From positions 62,001 through 126,000 of the forward strand of contig NZ_JABUNR010000016.1 of NCBI RefSeq assembly GCF_013343715.1: DNA of 64,000 nucleotides. Reading direction: 5' to 3'. The DNA comes from Mesobacillus harenae (GTDB taxonomy: Bacteria; Bacillota; Bacilli; Bacillales; Cytobacillaceae). The notes under the pieces were generated by a model. It was not told the DNA's origin and did no database searches. It saw only the letters and a program-made list of their open reading frames with translations. The translations under genes and the position numbers were made by a program. Below are positions 27,492 through 36,614 of the stretch, in pieces; position 1 is the stretch's first letter, and each line of letters opens with the position of its first letter.

Positions 27492-27992
27492 TTATAATTC
27501 TTCCTTACTTATTAATTTTTTCGTATCGAGGACAAGGTCATAGATGGAGTGAAGAACAATCGTTACAATAAAGATTAAAAAAGGGAAGAATACAATATTA
27601 AAAGGTATCTGTAAAACAGACGTTTTCTTAATACCGAGAAATTGAATATAATCATAGATTGGGTAAATAGAAATGATAAAAGCCACTGCAATTAGTAAGT
27701 TGCCAGCTATCCGAAAAAGCGTTTTCGTTCTCTCACCAACTAAATCATAAAAAACTGTAAACTCAACATGATCATTCTTATGTCTCGCATAGGCTGCACC
27801 TAAAAATACAGTCCAGACAAAACCGATCGTAGTTAATTCATATGACCAAGTAATAGGTTGATTTAAAAAGTAGCGGAAAAATATTTGTACAACAAAGACC
27901 ATAAACATTATTGCAAAAGCAATAACAGGTATATACACTTCAAATATCTTCAAAATAAAGGATCCTATTTTAGTAAATTTCAATAAAATCAT
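27492..27992 (-). CDS. TRAP transporter small permease DctQ
   Basis: A 166-residue membrane protein with four hydrophobic segments. MVFVVQIFFRYFLNQPITWSYEL followed by FVWTVFLGAAYARHKNDHVEF is the DctQ family signature. The annotated ATG at 27992 lies inside the AAAGGATGA ribosome binding site; TTG 27983 (MKFTKIGSF) may be the true start. It bridges DctP and DctM. Confidence 0.88.
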   Translation of the reverse strand: MILLKFTKIGSFILKIFEVYIPVIAFAIMFMVFVVQIFFRYFLNQPITWSYELTTIGFVWTVFLGAAYARHKNDHVEFTVFYDLVGERTKTLFRIAGNLLIAVAFIISIYPIYDYIQFLGIKKTSVLQIPFNIVFFPFLIFIVTIVLHSIYDLVLDTKKLISKEEL

Positions 27993-28036
27993 CCTTTTTT
28001 TAGAACCCGGCCCATTGCTGAGCCGGGTACCTTAGT

Positions 28037-29104
28037 TTAGTTATTAGCCATTTCTTGGATTTGGTTGAATAAATCCATGTCCCAGCTTGATGTCATCTCT
28101 GTGTTATTTAAGTACTGCTCTTGTACATGCTTACTAAACGCTTCAATATCTGCTTCTACTACTGTTAAACCTTCTTGTTTAAAGAACTCTACCAATTCTT
28201 TTTCCGCTTGAATATTTGTTTCGTCACACACTTTTTGTGCAGCAGCAACAGCTTCATAGATTTTTGCTTGTAAATCAGGTCCCATTTCTACCCATAGTTC
28301 TTCATTAATTGTAGGCCAAACTGTGTCAATAATATGGTTCGTAATACTTAAGGACTTAGTGACTTCGTAAAATTTTGCGTTCTTAACAGTCGGCATTGGG
28401 TTGTCTTGACCATCAACTGTACCTGTGCTTAAGGCCATGTATAACTCCGTAAATGCGATTGGCGTAGGATTTGCTCCCATAGCTTCCCCTAAGAATAACC
28501 AAGATGGACTATCAGGCATACGTAATTTTACTCCCTTTAAATCTTCTGGAGTTTTGACAGGAGTATCTTGAACCAGGTTGATCTGCCTTGAACCCAAGTA
28601 AAATGCTCCTAAAGGTCTAACCCCTGTTTCAGATGCAATCTTTTCGAAGACTTCCTTTCCAATCTCACCATTATATACACTCGTCATATGATCATAATCT
28701 TTAAACATATAACCAGCTGTAAACATTGATACAGAAGGTACTATGTCTGCTAACCATGGCGGAGAAGTATAAGCCATTTCTACGTTTCCTCTCATTAATG
28801 CTTGAAGTTCACTATCTTGGTTATAAAGTGCACCAGAGTGGTGAAGTTCTACAGTAACTTGGCCATCTGTGCTTGCTTCAAGCTCTTCTTTGAATATTTC
28901 AATCGCTTTTGTGTGAGCATCATTTGGTACGCTTTGTGTAGAGAACTTAAGTGTATACTTTTTGTCGTTGCTTTTTTCTTCAGTCTTAGCCTCTGTTTTT
29001 TCTTCATTATTATCACTTTGTGAAGCAGGTTCATTACCACCACATGCAACTAACAAGGCTACTAATCCAAACAACATGACATAAAACAGTAAATTTTTCT
29101 TCAT
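28037..29104 (-). CDS. TRAP transporter solute-binding lipoprotein DctP
   Basis: A 355-residue secreted lipoprotein. The signal peptide ends in LVALLVAC with Cys21, followed by an acidic, lysine-rich linker to about residue 48. The DctP fold shows SDSELQALMRGNVEM-like sequence, PDDLKGVKLRMP with the conserved arginine for substrate carboxylate, and VDGQDNP. That arginine suggests an acid substrate such as a uronate or keto acid. ATG 29104, with GGGGG upstream. The palindrome ATTAGCATCGCTAAT lies 80 bases before it. Confidence 0.9.
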   Translation of the reverse strand: MKKNLLFYVMLFGLVALLVACGGNEPASQSDNNEEKTEAKTEEKSNDKKYTLKFSTQSVPNDAHTKAIEIFKEELEASTDGQVTVELHHSGALYNQDSELQALMRGNVEMAYTSPPWLADIVPSVSMFTAGYMFKDYDHMTSVYNGEIGKEVFEKIASETGVRPLGAFYLGSRQINLVQDTPVKTPEDLKGVKLRMPDSPSWLFLGEAMGANPTPIAFTELYMALSTGTVDGQDNPMPTVKNAKFYEVTKSLSITNHIIDTVWPTINEELWVEMGPDLQAKIYEAVAAAQKVCDETNIQAEKELVEFFKQEGLTVVEADIEAFSKHVQEQYLNNTEMTSSWDMDLFNQIQEMANN

Positions 29105-29183
29105 GAAGAATCCCCCTTGGTTTTTTTATTAGTAATTGCTAGCTAATCGAATGAGTAAAATCAACCTATTAATGTAACATTCT

Positions 29184-29198
29184 ATTAGCATCGCTAAT
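29184..29198. promoter_or_regulatory. Operator-like palindrome before dctP
   Basis: ATTAGC ATC GCTAAT, a perfect 6+6 inverted repeat around three bases, at the junction of the LacI-family gene and dctP. Probably a binding site for the neighbouring regulator or a substrate-specific regulator; no bound protein is known. Confidence 0.4.
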
Positions 29199-30199
29199 TA
29201 ATAAACTATTTCTGGTGTAAACTTTTCATAAAAAGGACCACTTTCACCCATAACAAGACGCTTAAGCAAAATATCACCCGTTTTAATTCCCATCTTATAG
29301 GGATCCTGAGAAATCGTAATAATCCCGGGCGGCTCTAGTAAAATGTCAAGATCGGTTCCGCCGTATGACGCCACATCGAAGTCCTTAGGTACTTTAAATC
29401 CTTTTTGAAAAAGGCTATACAAGACACCCTCTGTCATAAGGTTATTAAATGAAATAATAGCTCTAGGGTAATCATCATTGCTCAAAAAGTAATCGACAGC
29501 TTTTTCACCACTACTTCTTGTGAAATCTCCAATATAAATGAGATTTTCGTCTAGAGGGATGTTGTACTGTTTTAATGCTTTAGTTAACCCCTCGTATCGA
29601 TCAGTTCCTGTACTCACTTGGAAAGAACCTGCAATCACACCAATTCTCGTATGACCCCTCTGTATAATTTTTTCTGTTAAGTAATAGGCACCCTGTACAT
29701 TATCTTCTTCAACCAGGTCAAAATCAGATTGTTCATGATTTAATCTGCGATCGATAAGAATTACCGGTGTACCACTCTCATTAATACTTTTTGCTAATTC
29801 ATTTTCACTACCTGATGTTACTAAAACAATTGCATCTACCCTCTGCTCTACAAGTAACTTTAACAACTGATGTTCTTTTTCTAGCTTTCCATCTGAGCTG
29901 GAGAAAATTAGGTTATACCCAGCATCCCATGTTCGATCTTCAATCCCTTTTGCTATTTTCATAAAGTATGGGTTTGAAATATCCGGGATAATTACACCAA
30001 TCGTATTTGTTTTACTTTGTTTTAAACTTCTGGCTACAGCATTAGGTTGATAGTTTAGGTTTTTTACAGAATTTAATACTCGGCTTTTTATTTCATCACT
30101 TACATAACCGGTATCATTTAATACCCTAGAGACAGTTGCAGTTGAAACCCCTGACTCCTTTGCTACCTCCCTAATTGTTACCTTTTCTATAATCTTCAT
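29198..30199 (-). CDS. LacI-family transcriptional regulator of the sugar operon
   Basis: A 333-residue repressor. The helix-turn-helix and hinge read VTIREVAKESGVSTATVSRV, then NYQPNAVARSLK at about residues 45-57, followed by a periplasmic-binding-like effector domain with IGVIIPDISNPYF. The frame opens at ATG 30205, but AAGGAG is spaced properly for ATG 30199. It heads the minus-strand sugar operon and two overlapping LacI-type operators lie directly upstream, so autoregulation is likely. Confidence 0.92.
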   Translation of the reverse strand: MKIIEKVTIREVAKESGVSTATVSRVLNDTGYVSDEIKSRVLNSVKNLNYQPNAVARSLKQSKTNTIGVIIPDISNPYFMKIAKGIEDRTWDAGYNLIFSSSDGKLEKEHQLLKLLVEQRVDAIVLVTSGSENELAKSINESGTPVILIDRRLNHEQSDFDLVEEDNVQGAYYLTEKIIQRGHTRIGVIAGSFQVSTGTDRYEGLTKALKQYNIPLDENLIYIGDFTRSSGEKAVDYFLSNDDYPRAIISFNNLMTEGVLYSLFQKGFKVPKDFDVASYGGTDLDILLEPPGIITISQDPYKMGIKTGDILLKRLVMGESGPFYEKFTPEIVY

Positions 30200-30217
30200 T
30201 AGCATCTCCTTGTGTAT

Positions 30218-30241
30218 GTAAACGTTTACGTAATCGTTTAC
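30218..30241. promoter_or_regulatory. Tandem LacI/CcpA-type operators
   Basis: GTAAACGTTTAC, a perfect 12-bp palindrome, abuts GTAATCGTTTAC. Both fit LacI-family half-site architecture with a central CG. The first also matches the catabolite responsive element at nearly every position, so CcpA is an alternative ligand. Confidence 0.7.
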
Positions 30242-30643
30242 ATAATTATTTCAGCTAAGCCTATTTTTGTCAATAACTAAAAAGATTGCAAATTTAGAAA
30301 CTTCTAAATATTAGTTGAAAAAACTATATTAATTTAATGAAAACTTCTTTCATTTTCATTCCTTATATCGTTTATTATCACGAAAACTCTATTTGACAAC
30401 TTCTTTTTTATAAAGAGATTCACTTTATTAAAATAGTTAGAAAATTGATATATTTTTATTTTTCATACGGGATCTTTACATTATTTAAAGAACAAGATCT
30501 CAGTAATTGGTACCCGCATCGTCAGACAAGAATGTTCGTATGAAGCACCTAGTGAATCGCTCCCTAATTAAAGTCATCCAAAATAGATAACTCACCCAAA
30601 AACAAAATAAATTCTAAAAATGTACGATAAACTTGGAACAAAC

Positions 30644-30677
30644 CGTGAAATAAGATTATTCGGGGAGTGACAGGCAC
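30644..30677 (-). repeat. 35-bp dispersed repeat, copy C
   Basis: CGTGAAATAAGATTATTCGG then GGAGTGACAGGCAC, two bases diverged. It lies 86 bases past the stop of the MocR-type gene. Confidence 0.88.
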
Positions 30678-30763
30678 TATTTATGTTTATCATAATTAAA
30701 TGATGTACTGAGTTTGTTAATGAGCGGTCCAATACCTTTTCGGTAAAAGGCATAAAGTGAATA

Positions 30764-32146
30764 TCAGCACCCCCATGCCTCTTTTAAAAGCTTCACGCCT
30801 CTCTGAATTTCATCACAGGTAAGATTACTGAATCCCAGTTTAATAATTGCTTCTCCAGGATGGTTTTTTATGAAATAGATTGAAGTGGGATAGACTTTTA
30901 CCCCATAGATGGAAGCACGCTCGATTAACCATTCTTCTGAACGATTTAGATGTACCTTAACTAAAACGTACAAACCAGACTGTTCCCCAATTATGGATGT
31001 ACTTTGTTTGAAGTGTTCTTTTAGTTCTGAAACTAAGCACTGCATTTTTCGCTTATACACAAGTCGCATTCGTTTAATATGGCGATTCCATTCTCCTTCT
31101 TCCATAAATTTAGCCATAGTAAGCTGGCTTAGGAGTGAAGAGGTACTCTCGAAATGAAGAAATTGGTTTTTATAACGATTTAATACCAGCTGCGGCAGCA
31201 CCATATAACTTAGGCGGATTCCTGGAAGAAAGGACTTTGAGAAATTCCCTAGATAAATGACTCTTGTTGAATCAATGGATGCAAGTGCTGGAAATGGTTG
31301 TTGAGTATAGCGAAATTCACTATCATAATCGTCTTCGATAATAAATCCATTTTTGTTTTTTGCCCAATGAATAAGCAATTGCCTTTGCTGAATGGACATA
31401 CTTACCCCTAGTGGACTTTGATGGGAGGGAGTTACATAGATTAACCTTGACCTCAATTTTTCTAATTTTGAAAAGTTAGCCCCTGTCTCATAAACTGGTA
31501 AAGTCTCAATCGTAAAACGATGAAATCGAAAAGCCTCCATTGCCCCATCATAACCAGGATCCTCTATAATAATGCCAGTAAATTCATCCTTCAGGATTTG
31601 TCCAAGATGAATTAACATTTGTTGGGTACTACTGCCGATTATAATGGCATCCGGTTCTGTTTTCACTCCACGAGATTGGAATAAATAAGCAGCGATTTGC
31701 TCACGCAAGCATACTTCACCAAAGGGTTCCCCGTATCGAAAGCTCTCCCGTAATGTTAAAACTTTATTTGATATTCTTCTCCAGATTTCCAGGGGAAAAT
31801 TAGTTTGATCCACGGACCCTGCTCTGAAATCAATTTGTACTGGCGTTACCGTTTCTTTATGCTTTTTATGAGGCGGAATGACAGTATTTTGAAATAAAAC
31901 TGGCTCTAATTCATTTACAAAATACCCTTTTCTCCCTTCTCCGCGGATATAGCCTTCCGCTACAAGCTGCTCATATGCCATCAATGTGGTATTACGACTG
32001 ACTTGAAGGGAGTCTGCAAGTTGGCGTATGGATGGCAATGGATTATCAGGAAGTATGTCGCCACGCTCAATAAAAGATTTAAACTGCTCGTAGATTTGTT
32101 TATATTTTGGAGTGCCCTCCTTCAAAATAAAAATAGTATTTTTCAT
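30764..32146 (-). CDS. MocR/PdxR-type regulator (GntR DNA-binding plus aminotransferase domain)
   Basis: A 460-residue PLP-dependent transcription factor. Residues 10-75 form a winged helix (YKQIYEQFKSFIERGDI, LPSIRQLADSLQVSRNTTLM, YEQLVAEGYI). The rest is a fold type I aminotransferase-like domain with SSTQQMLIHL, EDPGYDGA, YVTPSHQSPLG and the PLP lysine in LGNFSKSFLPGIRLSYM. Starts at ATG 32146 behind AAAGGTGG. It is divergent from a paiB gene and may control it. Known relatives regulate vitamin B6, GABA or ectoine genes; the target here is unknown. Confidence 0.9.
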   Translation of the reverse strand: MKNTIFILKEGTPKYKQIYEQFKSFIERGDILPDNPLPSIRQLADSLQVSRNTTLMAYEQLVAEGYIRGEGRKGYFVNELEPVLFQNTVIPPHKKHKETVTPVQIDFRAGSVDQTNFPLEIWRRISNKVLTLRESFRYGEPFGEVCLREQIAAYLFQSRGVKTEPDAIIIGSSTQQMLIHLGQILKDEFTGIIIEDPGYDGAMEAFRFHRFTIETLPVYETGANFSKLEKLRSRLIYVTPSHQSPLGVSMSIQQRQLLIHWAKNKNGFIIEDDYDSEFRYTQQPFPALASIDSTRVIYLGNFSKSFLPGIRLSYMVLPQLVLNRYKNQFLHFESTSSLLSQLTMAKFMEEGEWNRHIKRMRLVYKRKMQCLVSELKEHFKQSTSIIGEQSGLYVLVKVHLNRSEEWLIERASIYGVKVYPTSIYFIKNHPGEAIIKLGFSNLTCDEIQRGVKLLKEAWGC

Positions 32147-32295
32147 GTAAAACCACCTTTGACATGTTCATTTGTTTATAATTGTACCTTTTTAGATGTC
32201 AGTTTACATTATACAATATCTTATATCGAATCTTTATTTTTAAATCTGTCAAATACCACTATTAACAAAGGATTAATCTAGGAGGAGCTAAATCC

Positions 32296-32907
32296 ATGTT
32301 TATACCTAAATATTTTCAACTCAATGATGAAAAAATGATTTATGATTTTATCGAGGAGTACAGCTTTGCCACTTTATTTTCTCAGCACAATGGAGAACCT
32401 TACGCTACCCATCTTCCACTCACACTAAATAAAAATGAAAGTGCTTTATATGGTCATTTTGCTCGCCCGAACAAACAATGGAAGGATATAAAAAACCAGC
32501 AAGTTCTTGTGGTTTTTCAAGGTCCTCACTGTTATATTTCACCTTCTTGGTACGAAACAATGAAGGCCGTACCTACTTGGAATTATGTATCTATCCATTT
32601 ATATGGAAAGATGGAGATTGTCGAAGATCCAAAAATAATATTCAATTCTTTAAATGACATGGTAAAAAAATATGAAAGCTCGGATAGTCCGTACAATTTA
32701 AGTGATGTAGACCCCAGCTTTATCGAAGGAATGAGTAAAGGAATTGTAGCGTTCAGAATAAACATCTCAAAAATTGAAGCAAAAGCTAAATTAAGTCAAA
32801 ATCACCCCATGGAACGTCAAGAACTAATTATTAAGCATCTAGAAAACACTTCTAATCAAGATAATCTACAAGTGGCATCTCTTATGAAGAAAAACCTAGA
32901 AAAATGA
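32296..32907 (+). CDS. paiB: PaiB-type FMN-binding regulator
   Basis: A 203-residue protein of the PaiB/FMN-binding split-barrel family. MFIPKYFQLND at the N-terminus, the LYGHFARPN segment, FQGPHCYISPSWY and VPTWNYVSIHLYG are the family's conserved blocks; the last two line the flavin site. In B. subtilis PaiB was described as a negative regulator of sporulation and protease genes. Ideal start: GGAGGAG ahead of ATG 32296. The 149-bp divergent region with the MocR-type gene likely holds both promoters. Confidence 0.9.
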   Translation: MFIPKYFQLNDEKMIYDFIEEYSFATLFSQHNGEPYATHLPLTLNKNESALYGHFARPNKQWKDIKNQQVLVVFQGPHCYISPSWYETMKAVPTWNYVSIHLYGKMEIVEDPKIIFNSLNDMVKKYESSDSPYNLSDVDPSFIEGMSKGIVAFRINISKIEAKAKLSQNHPMERQELIIKHLENTSNQDNLQVASLMKKNLEK

Positions 32908-33319
32908 CAGTATTTAACTTTGTCTTGTTGAGCTAACGGGGCCAAGAGTTGCAGATCTAGTAAGGATTGGAAGCTCCTTTTTCATCGTCAACTAACGAGC
33001 AGTTTAGGTGACCAAGACTTTCCACTAAGTCAACAAATTTAAAATAAAGGGCAGTAGGCAAGGAGAATATCGAAGAGGAGAGTTTGTAACCGAACGATCC
33101 AAGCGACAATTCGCCAAAGTTGTTGCCGGTGGGAGAAACTGCAATCACGGCAAAGTCCTTTAGAGTTTCCCTAGATAAACTTTTGTATGCTGTTGCCCGT
33201 GGAGCAAAAGGTCTCTTAATTATGTAATCCGTTTTAAAAAGGAGAATTTCATCTTGGATGATCATAATGCTATTTATATAGAAAGGTGTAAAAACGATAA
33301 AATAACCACTTTGCCACAC

Positions 33320-33361
33320 AAAAAAATCCACCAAGTAGCTTTAACTGCCTACTCAGTGGAT
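33320..33361 (-). terminator. Terminator of the symporter operon
   Basis: On the minus strand ATCCACTGAGTAG pairs with CTACTTGGTGGAT and is followed by seven Ts. It lies about 145 bases beyond the symporter stop codon. Confidence 0.85.
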
Positions 33362-33465
33362 TCCCTTGTGGAGTGACAAGGCACCTTTTTATAACAAAAC
33401 AAGTGCCCCAATCATCCCATGCAAATCTTCGGTTATTGTTTTTAAGAATTCCCGTGAAACATATA

Positions 33466-33501
33466 CTGTGAAACAAGATTAACCGGGAAGTGACAGGCAC
33501 C
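33466..33501 (-). repeat. 35-bp dispersed repeat, copy D
   Basis: CTGTGAAACAAGATTAACCG then GGAAGTGACAGGCACC, five bases past the symporter stop. A partial related sequence (GTGGAGTGACAAGGCACC) lies at 33368-33385. Confidence 0.92.
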
Positions 33502-33506
33502 TTCTT

Positions 33507-35099
33507 CTACATGCCTAGTCTGACGATGAAATAGCCCCAGAGTACGACGGATATGACGACGAATGATGCGGCTATTGTGATGGTCTGTTTGTATTGCTTT
33601 TTCAGCTCGGCGGCGCCGTTTGGTTTGGCTAGAATCGACTTGATGGTCGAAACTGAAAGCTTGGTTTCTTTCATTTTTTGATAGTAGCCAAGTTCGTAAT
33701 CGTTCGGTTTCGTGATGAAACCGACAACAATCAACGTCAGAACCGATACGATGATTGCCAGGTAGAAGTTGTCAAAGCCGACCGGAAAGGTGATGATTCC
33801 GAACCTTTTTAACTCACCGAACACAATAAAGGTCACGATTCCCGCGGTCATGCTTGCGATTGCAGCTTTACTGCTCATCCGCTTCCATTCGAGGCTCCCA
33901 ATAATCGTCGGCATCCACGCGACAGCAAAGATAGAACCAGCATAGATGGAAATCCAGAAGATCGAAGACGGCTGAATGATGGCGATGATGCAGACGACAA
34001 TGGCCACTATGACCTGAGCAGCCCGGCCGATCACCAAGCTCTTCTTTTCACTAAAATCCTTGTGCAGGACGTTTTCAAATAAATCCTTCGCCAAAGCAAA
34101 GCCAGTCAGGACAAATAGCGTTGAGGCAGTGGACATAATTGAGGCCATCAGACCGGCGAGCCCGATCCCTGCCAGCCCGGCTGGAACATATTCCATCATG
34201 CCGACAATAAAGACACGGTCTGCCGGCTCGATGCCCGGCCTTAGGACCATCATCGCCGCTGCCGCGATGAAGACAAGCAGCTGCATGAACGGAGCGAAAA
34301 ACACACCAATGACGGCTGCCTTCATGATGACAAAATCATTCTTTGCCGGGAACACGCGGGATACAAGTGATGGTGTACAACCAAAGAATAGAATCCACAT
34401 CAGGAATTGGGAGAATACCCAACCGAACGGACGGTCAGCACTACCCGTAAAACTAAAGTAGCCTGGAACAACCTGACCCAGGTTTTTTACCTGATCAAGA
34501 CCGGCTTGTCCAATAATGAGTGGCGCAATAACAGCAGCAATGGCCAGCATCGTAAAGAACATAAGCGTATCGGTAATAACGACCCCATACATTCCTCCCA
34601 TTGCACTAAAAATTAATAGCGCCAGCGTAAACAGGAGGATTAAAACCGGGAACGGAATATCGAGAATTTCAGACAGGACCACACCAGCCCCAATCAACTG
34701 GACAACACCATAGCCCAATAAACCAATAATCATAATGCTTGTTGAAATGACGGTTACCCATTTGTTCTTGAACCGTTTTTCAAAAAAGTCCGGAAGCGTT
34801 TGGCAGTCAAGGGCCTTCAGCTTTCTACCCACATAAATGACTGCAAATAACGTACCCAGCCATGCTCCATAAGAAGCGAACCCAGCATGAGCAACGGGAC
34901 CTTCGTTATAGATCATCCCGGCAAGGCCCATCAGCGTAACCGCACTCAGGTAGGTCGCAGACAGGGTACCAACGATCAGCAGCGTAGATCCCTTCTCCCC
35001 CATGACATAGAAATCATCCTTGTTTTTGACATGCCTTGTGACAACAATTCCAGCGATTATATAAATGGCAACGACGACGAAAAATATCGTTTTTTCCAT
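33507..35099 (-). CDS. Sodium:solute symporter (SSS family)
   Basis: A 530-residue transporter with about 13 membrane segments. GTLSATYLSAVTLMGLAG, the LPDFFEKRF segment after the third helix, FSAMGGMYGVVITD and GLAGLMASIMSTASTLFVLTG (the Na+ site region) are SSS hallmarks. It follows two M20 enzymes, so it probably imports an N-carbamoyl- or N-acyl-amino acid, hydantoin or peptide-like compound. Start ATG 35099 has GGAGG upstream and lies one base from the stop of the small accessory gene. Expression should come from the -24/-12 promoter at 37.9 kb. Confidence 0.88.
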   Translation of the reverse strand: MEKTIFFVVVAIYIIAGIVVTRHVKNKDDFYVMGEKGSTLLIVGTLSATYLSAVTLMGLAGMIYNEGPVAHAGFASYGAWLGTLFAVIYVGRKLKALDCQTLPDFFEKRFKNKWVTVISTSIMIIGLLGYGVVQLIGAGVVLSEILDIPFPVLILLFTLALLIFSAMGGMYGVVITDTLMFFTMLAIAAVIAPLIIGQAGLDQVKNLGQVVPGYFSFTGSADRPFGWVFSQFLMWILFFGCTPSLVSRVFPAKNDFVIMKAAVIGVFFAPFMQLLVFIAAAAMMVLRPGIEPADRVFIVGMMEYVPAGLAGIGLAGLMASIMSTASTLFVLTGFALAKDLFENVLHKDFSEKKSLVIGRAAQVIVAIVVCIIAIIQPSSIFWISIYAGSIFAVAWMPTIIGSLEWKRMSSKAAIASMTAGIVTFIVFGELKRFGIITFPVGFDNFYLAIIVSVLTLIVVGFITKPNDYELGYYQKMKETKLSVSTIKSILAKPNGAAELKKQYKQTITIAASFVVISVVLWGYFIVRLGM

Positions 35100-35100
35100 T

Positions 35101-35274
35101 TTAGACCTCCTTGACTATTCCGTCCGGATTTTGAACATGGGCAGTGTCTTGCTCTTTTTCCAGTTTTTTTATCGTTGGCAAGTATTCCTTCTTTAAAATC
35201 CAAATGACTATGCCTGCAGAAAGAACCGTAGTCATAATTGCGTTTCCAAATAAAATCAAGATTCCAAGATCCAT
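35101..35274 (-). CDS. Small symporter-associated membrane protein
   Basis: A 57-residue protein with one membrane segment (about residues 8-26) and a charged C-terminal tail (KKEYLPTIKKLEKEQD). Tiny proteins like this are often encoded directly before SSS symporters and are presumed accessory subunits. A longer frame starts at 35289, but GGGAGG precedes ATG 35274 by 6 bases. The stop codon almost touches the symporter start, so translation is coupled. Confidence 0.78.
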   Translation of the reverse strand: MDLGILILFGNAIMTTVLSAGIVIWILKKEYLPTIKKLEKEQDTAHVQNPDGIVKEV

Positions 35275-35314
35275 CTTTCTACCTCCCATAATTTCTGCGG
35301 ACTCCGCGTATTTT

Positions 35315-36601
35315 CTATTCCTGGTACTGGCACCATTTTAAAAGAAAGGCAGCGTATGTCTTGGTGACTCGCTTCACACTGTCAAGGTCCACCCATTCAT
35401 CCGGCCCGTGCAGGTTGGCTCCCGTTGGACCATAGCAGGTGGCCGGAATATCATAATAAAGATTGTAAAATCTGGCATCCGTCGTTCCGGTGAAGGTTCC
35501 GTATCCGAGACTGTCCTTTTCGTTCATCCGGTGGGCTTCCTTCAGTACATGGATAAATTCCTGGTCCGGATCAAGAGTGAACCCTTCAGCATGGAACCCG
35601 TAAAAACTGATTTCTGGAGGGTTGTCTTTGAGCCACTCGTCCTTCTGTGCTGCCGTGAGCAAGAAAGCCTCCAGATCCTTCTTCACATCCCCCGGATTCA
35701 CTCCCGGATTGAAACCGACTCTTGCTTCAATGGTACTTTCAGAAGGAACAGTAGACGGCCAGTCCCCCGCATGGATTTTGCCGATATTGATATTTAGCGG
35801 GTGGGGATGATCACCGAATACTTTATGTTTCGGACGGCTGTTCAGCTCTTTCTCATAGTCTAGCAGCGCGTTCACCATAGGATACGACTTAACAATGGCA
35901 TTGACCGCTTGATCAGCCCTTTCTGTATGGGCACCGAGGCCGGATACCTTGATGCGCACCCAGATGACACCGACCTGGCCGACCAATGCCTTCTGCCCAA
36001 GCGGCTCCGGAATGAGGGCGGCATCTGCCCGGTATCCGGCTTCAATCGCCGCTAGTGCTCCATTTCCCGTGCACTCTTCCTCCGTGACTGTTTTAATCGT
36101 GACGTCATTGGCCAGCTTCACTCCGGCCTTCTGAACCGCTTTCAACGCGTAAATCATTGCAGCAACTCCGGATTTCATGTCAGCAATGCCGCGCCCATAC
36201 ATTCTCGGGCCGATAATTTCGGCTCCCCACGGATCATAATTCCATTTGGATAATGGCTCGGGGCTGACCACATCGATATGTCCCTGAAAAATGACGCTCT
36301 TGCCTTTCTTTTCTCCCTCTGCTTCATATTTGCCAACGACAACCGGACGATCCTCATAGGACCACTCCGGCTTCGAAAATCCCGGATGGGCAGCTAGTTT
36401 CTCGGGTTCTGGGATCAATTTTTCGACCTTCAGGTTCAAATCCCTTTCGAGCACTCCAGCCAGGTGTTCCTGAATCTCCCGTTCGTTTCCCAATGTGGAG
36501 GGATACCGTCCCAACGTTTGTAAAAAAGAGACCTCCTCCTCCCACATGGCATCCACCTGATCAAAGACTTTTTCATATACTTCATTTTTGATTTTTCCCA
36601 T
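35315..36601 (-). CDS. M20 family metallopeptidase (ArgE/DapE-like)
   Basis: A 428-residue dinuclear zinc hydrolase. Zinc and catalytic motifs are visible: FQGHIDVV with His and Asp, MYGRGIADMKSG bridging the second metal, TEEECTGNG with the general base, and LHGPDEWVDLDS near the end. The dimerisation domain contains the conserved SGLGAHTERADQ. It removes an N-acyl group or cleaves a small peptide; the precise substrate is not readable. A longer frame to 36709 exists, but AAAGGAG before ATG 36601 fixes the start. Confidence 0.88.
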   Translation of the reverse strand: MGKIKNEVYEKVFDQVDAMWEEEVSFLQTLGRYPSTLGNEREIQEHLAGVLERDLNLKVEKLIPEPEKLAAHPGFSKPEWSYEDRPVVVGKYEAEGEKKGKSVIFQGHIDVVSPEPLSKWNYDPWGAEIIGPRMYGRGIADMKSGVAAMIYALKAVQKAGVKLANDVTIKTVTEEECTGNGALAAIEAGYRADAALIPEPLGQKALVGQVGVIWVRIKVSGLGAHTERADQAVNAIVKSYPMVNALLDYEKELNSRPKHKVFGDHPHPLNINIGKIHAGDWPSTVPSESTIEARVGFNPGVNPGDVKKDLEAFLLTAAQKDEWLKDNPPEISFYGFHAEGFTLDPDQEFIHVLKEAHRMNEKDSLGYGTFTGTTDARFYNLYYDIPATCYGPTGANLHGPDEWVDLDSVKRVTKTYAAFLLKWCQYQE

Positions 36602-36614
36602 AAGGACAGCTCCT

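Larger units (their letters stand above)
30206..30763. other. 558-bp AT-rich gap
   Basis: Contains the operators at 30218-30241 and a 35-bp repeat at 30644-30677. The rest is AT-rich with frequent stops in all frames; I see no gene or strong terminator. Confidence 0.7.
32908..33506. other. 599-bp gap with a terminator and an unassigned frame
   Basis: A minus-strand frame from about 33265 to 32957 (containing APRATAYKSLSRETL and GNNFGELSLGSFGYKL) has gene-like composition but no ribosome binding site, and its longest form would start inside the terminator hairpin. I do not recognise it; it may be a decayed gene. The terminator (33320-33361) and 35-bp repeat (33466-33501) lie at the right. Confidence 0.5.

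Noticed and set aside
32957..33334. 125-codon minus-strand frame
   Set aside because: Its start lies inside a terminator hairpin and there is no ribosome binding site; kept only as a possible decayed gene in the gap entry.
33270..33500. 76-codon frame beginning MPVTSRLILFHS
   Set aside because: The start is translated dispersed repeat and the frame runs through the operon terminator.
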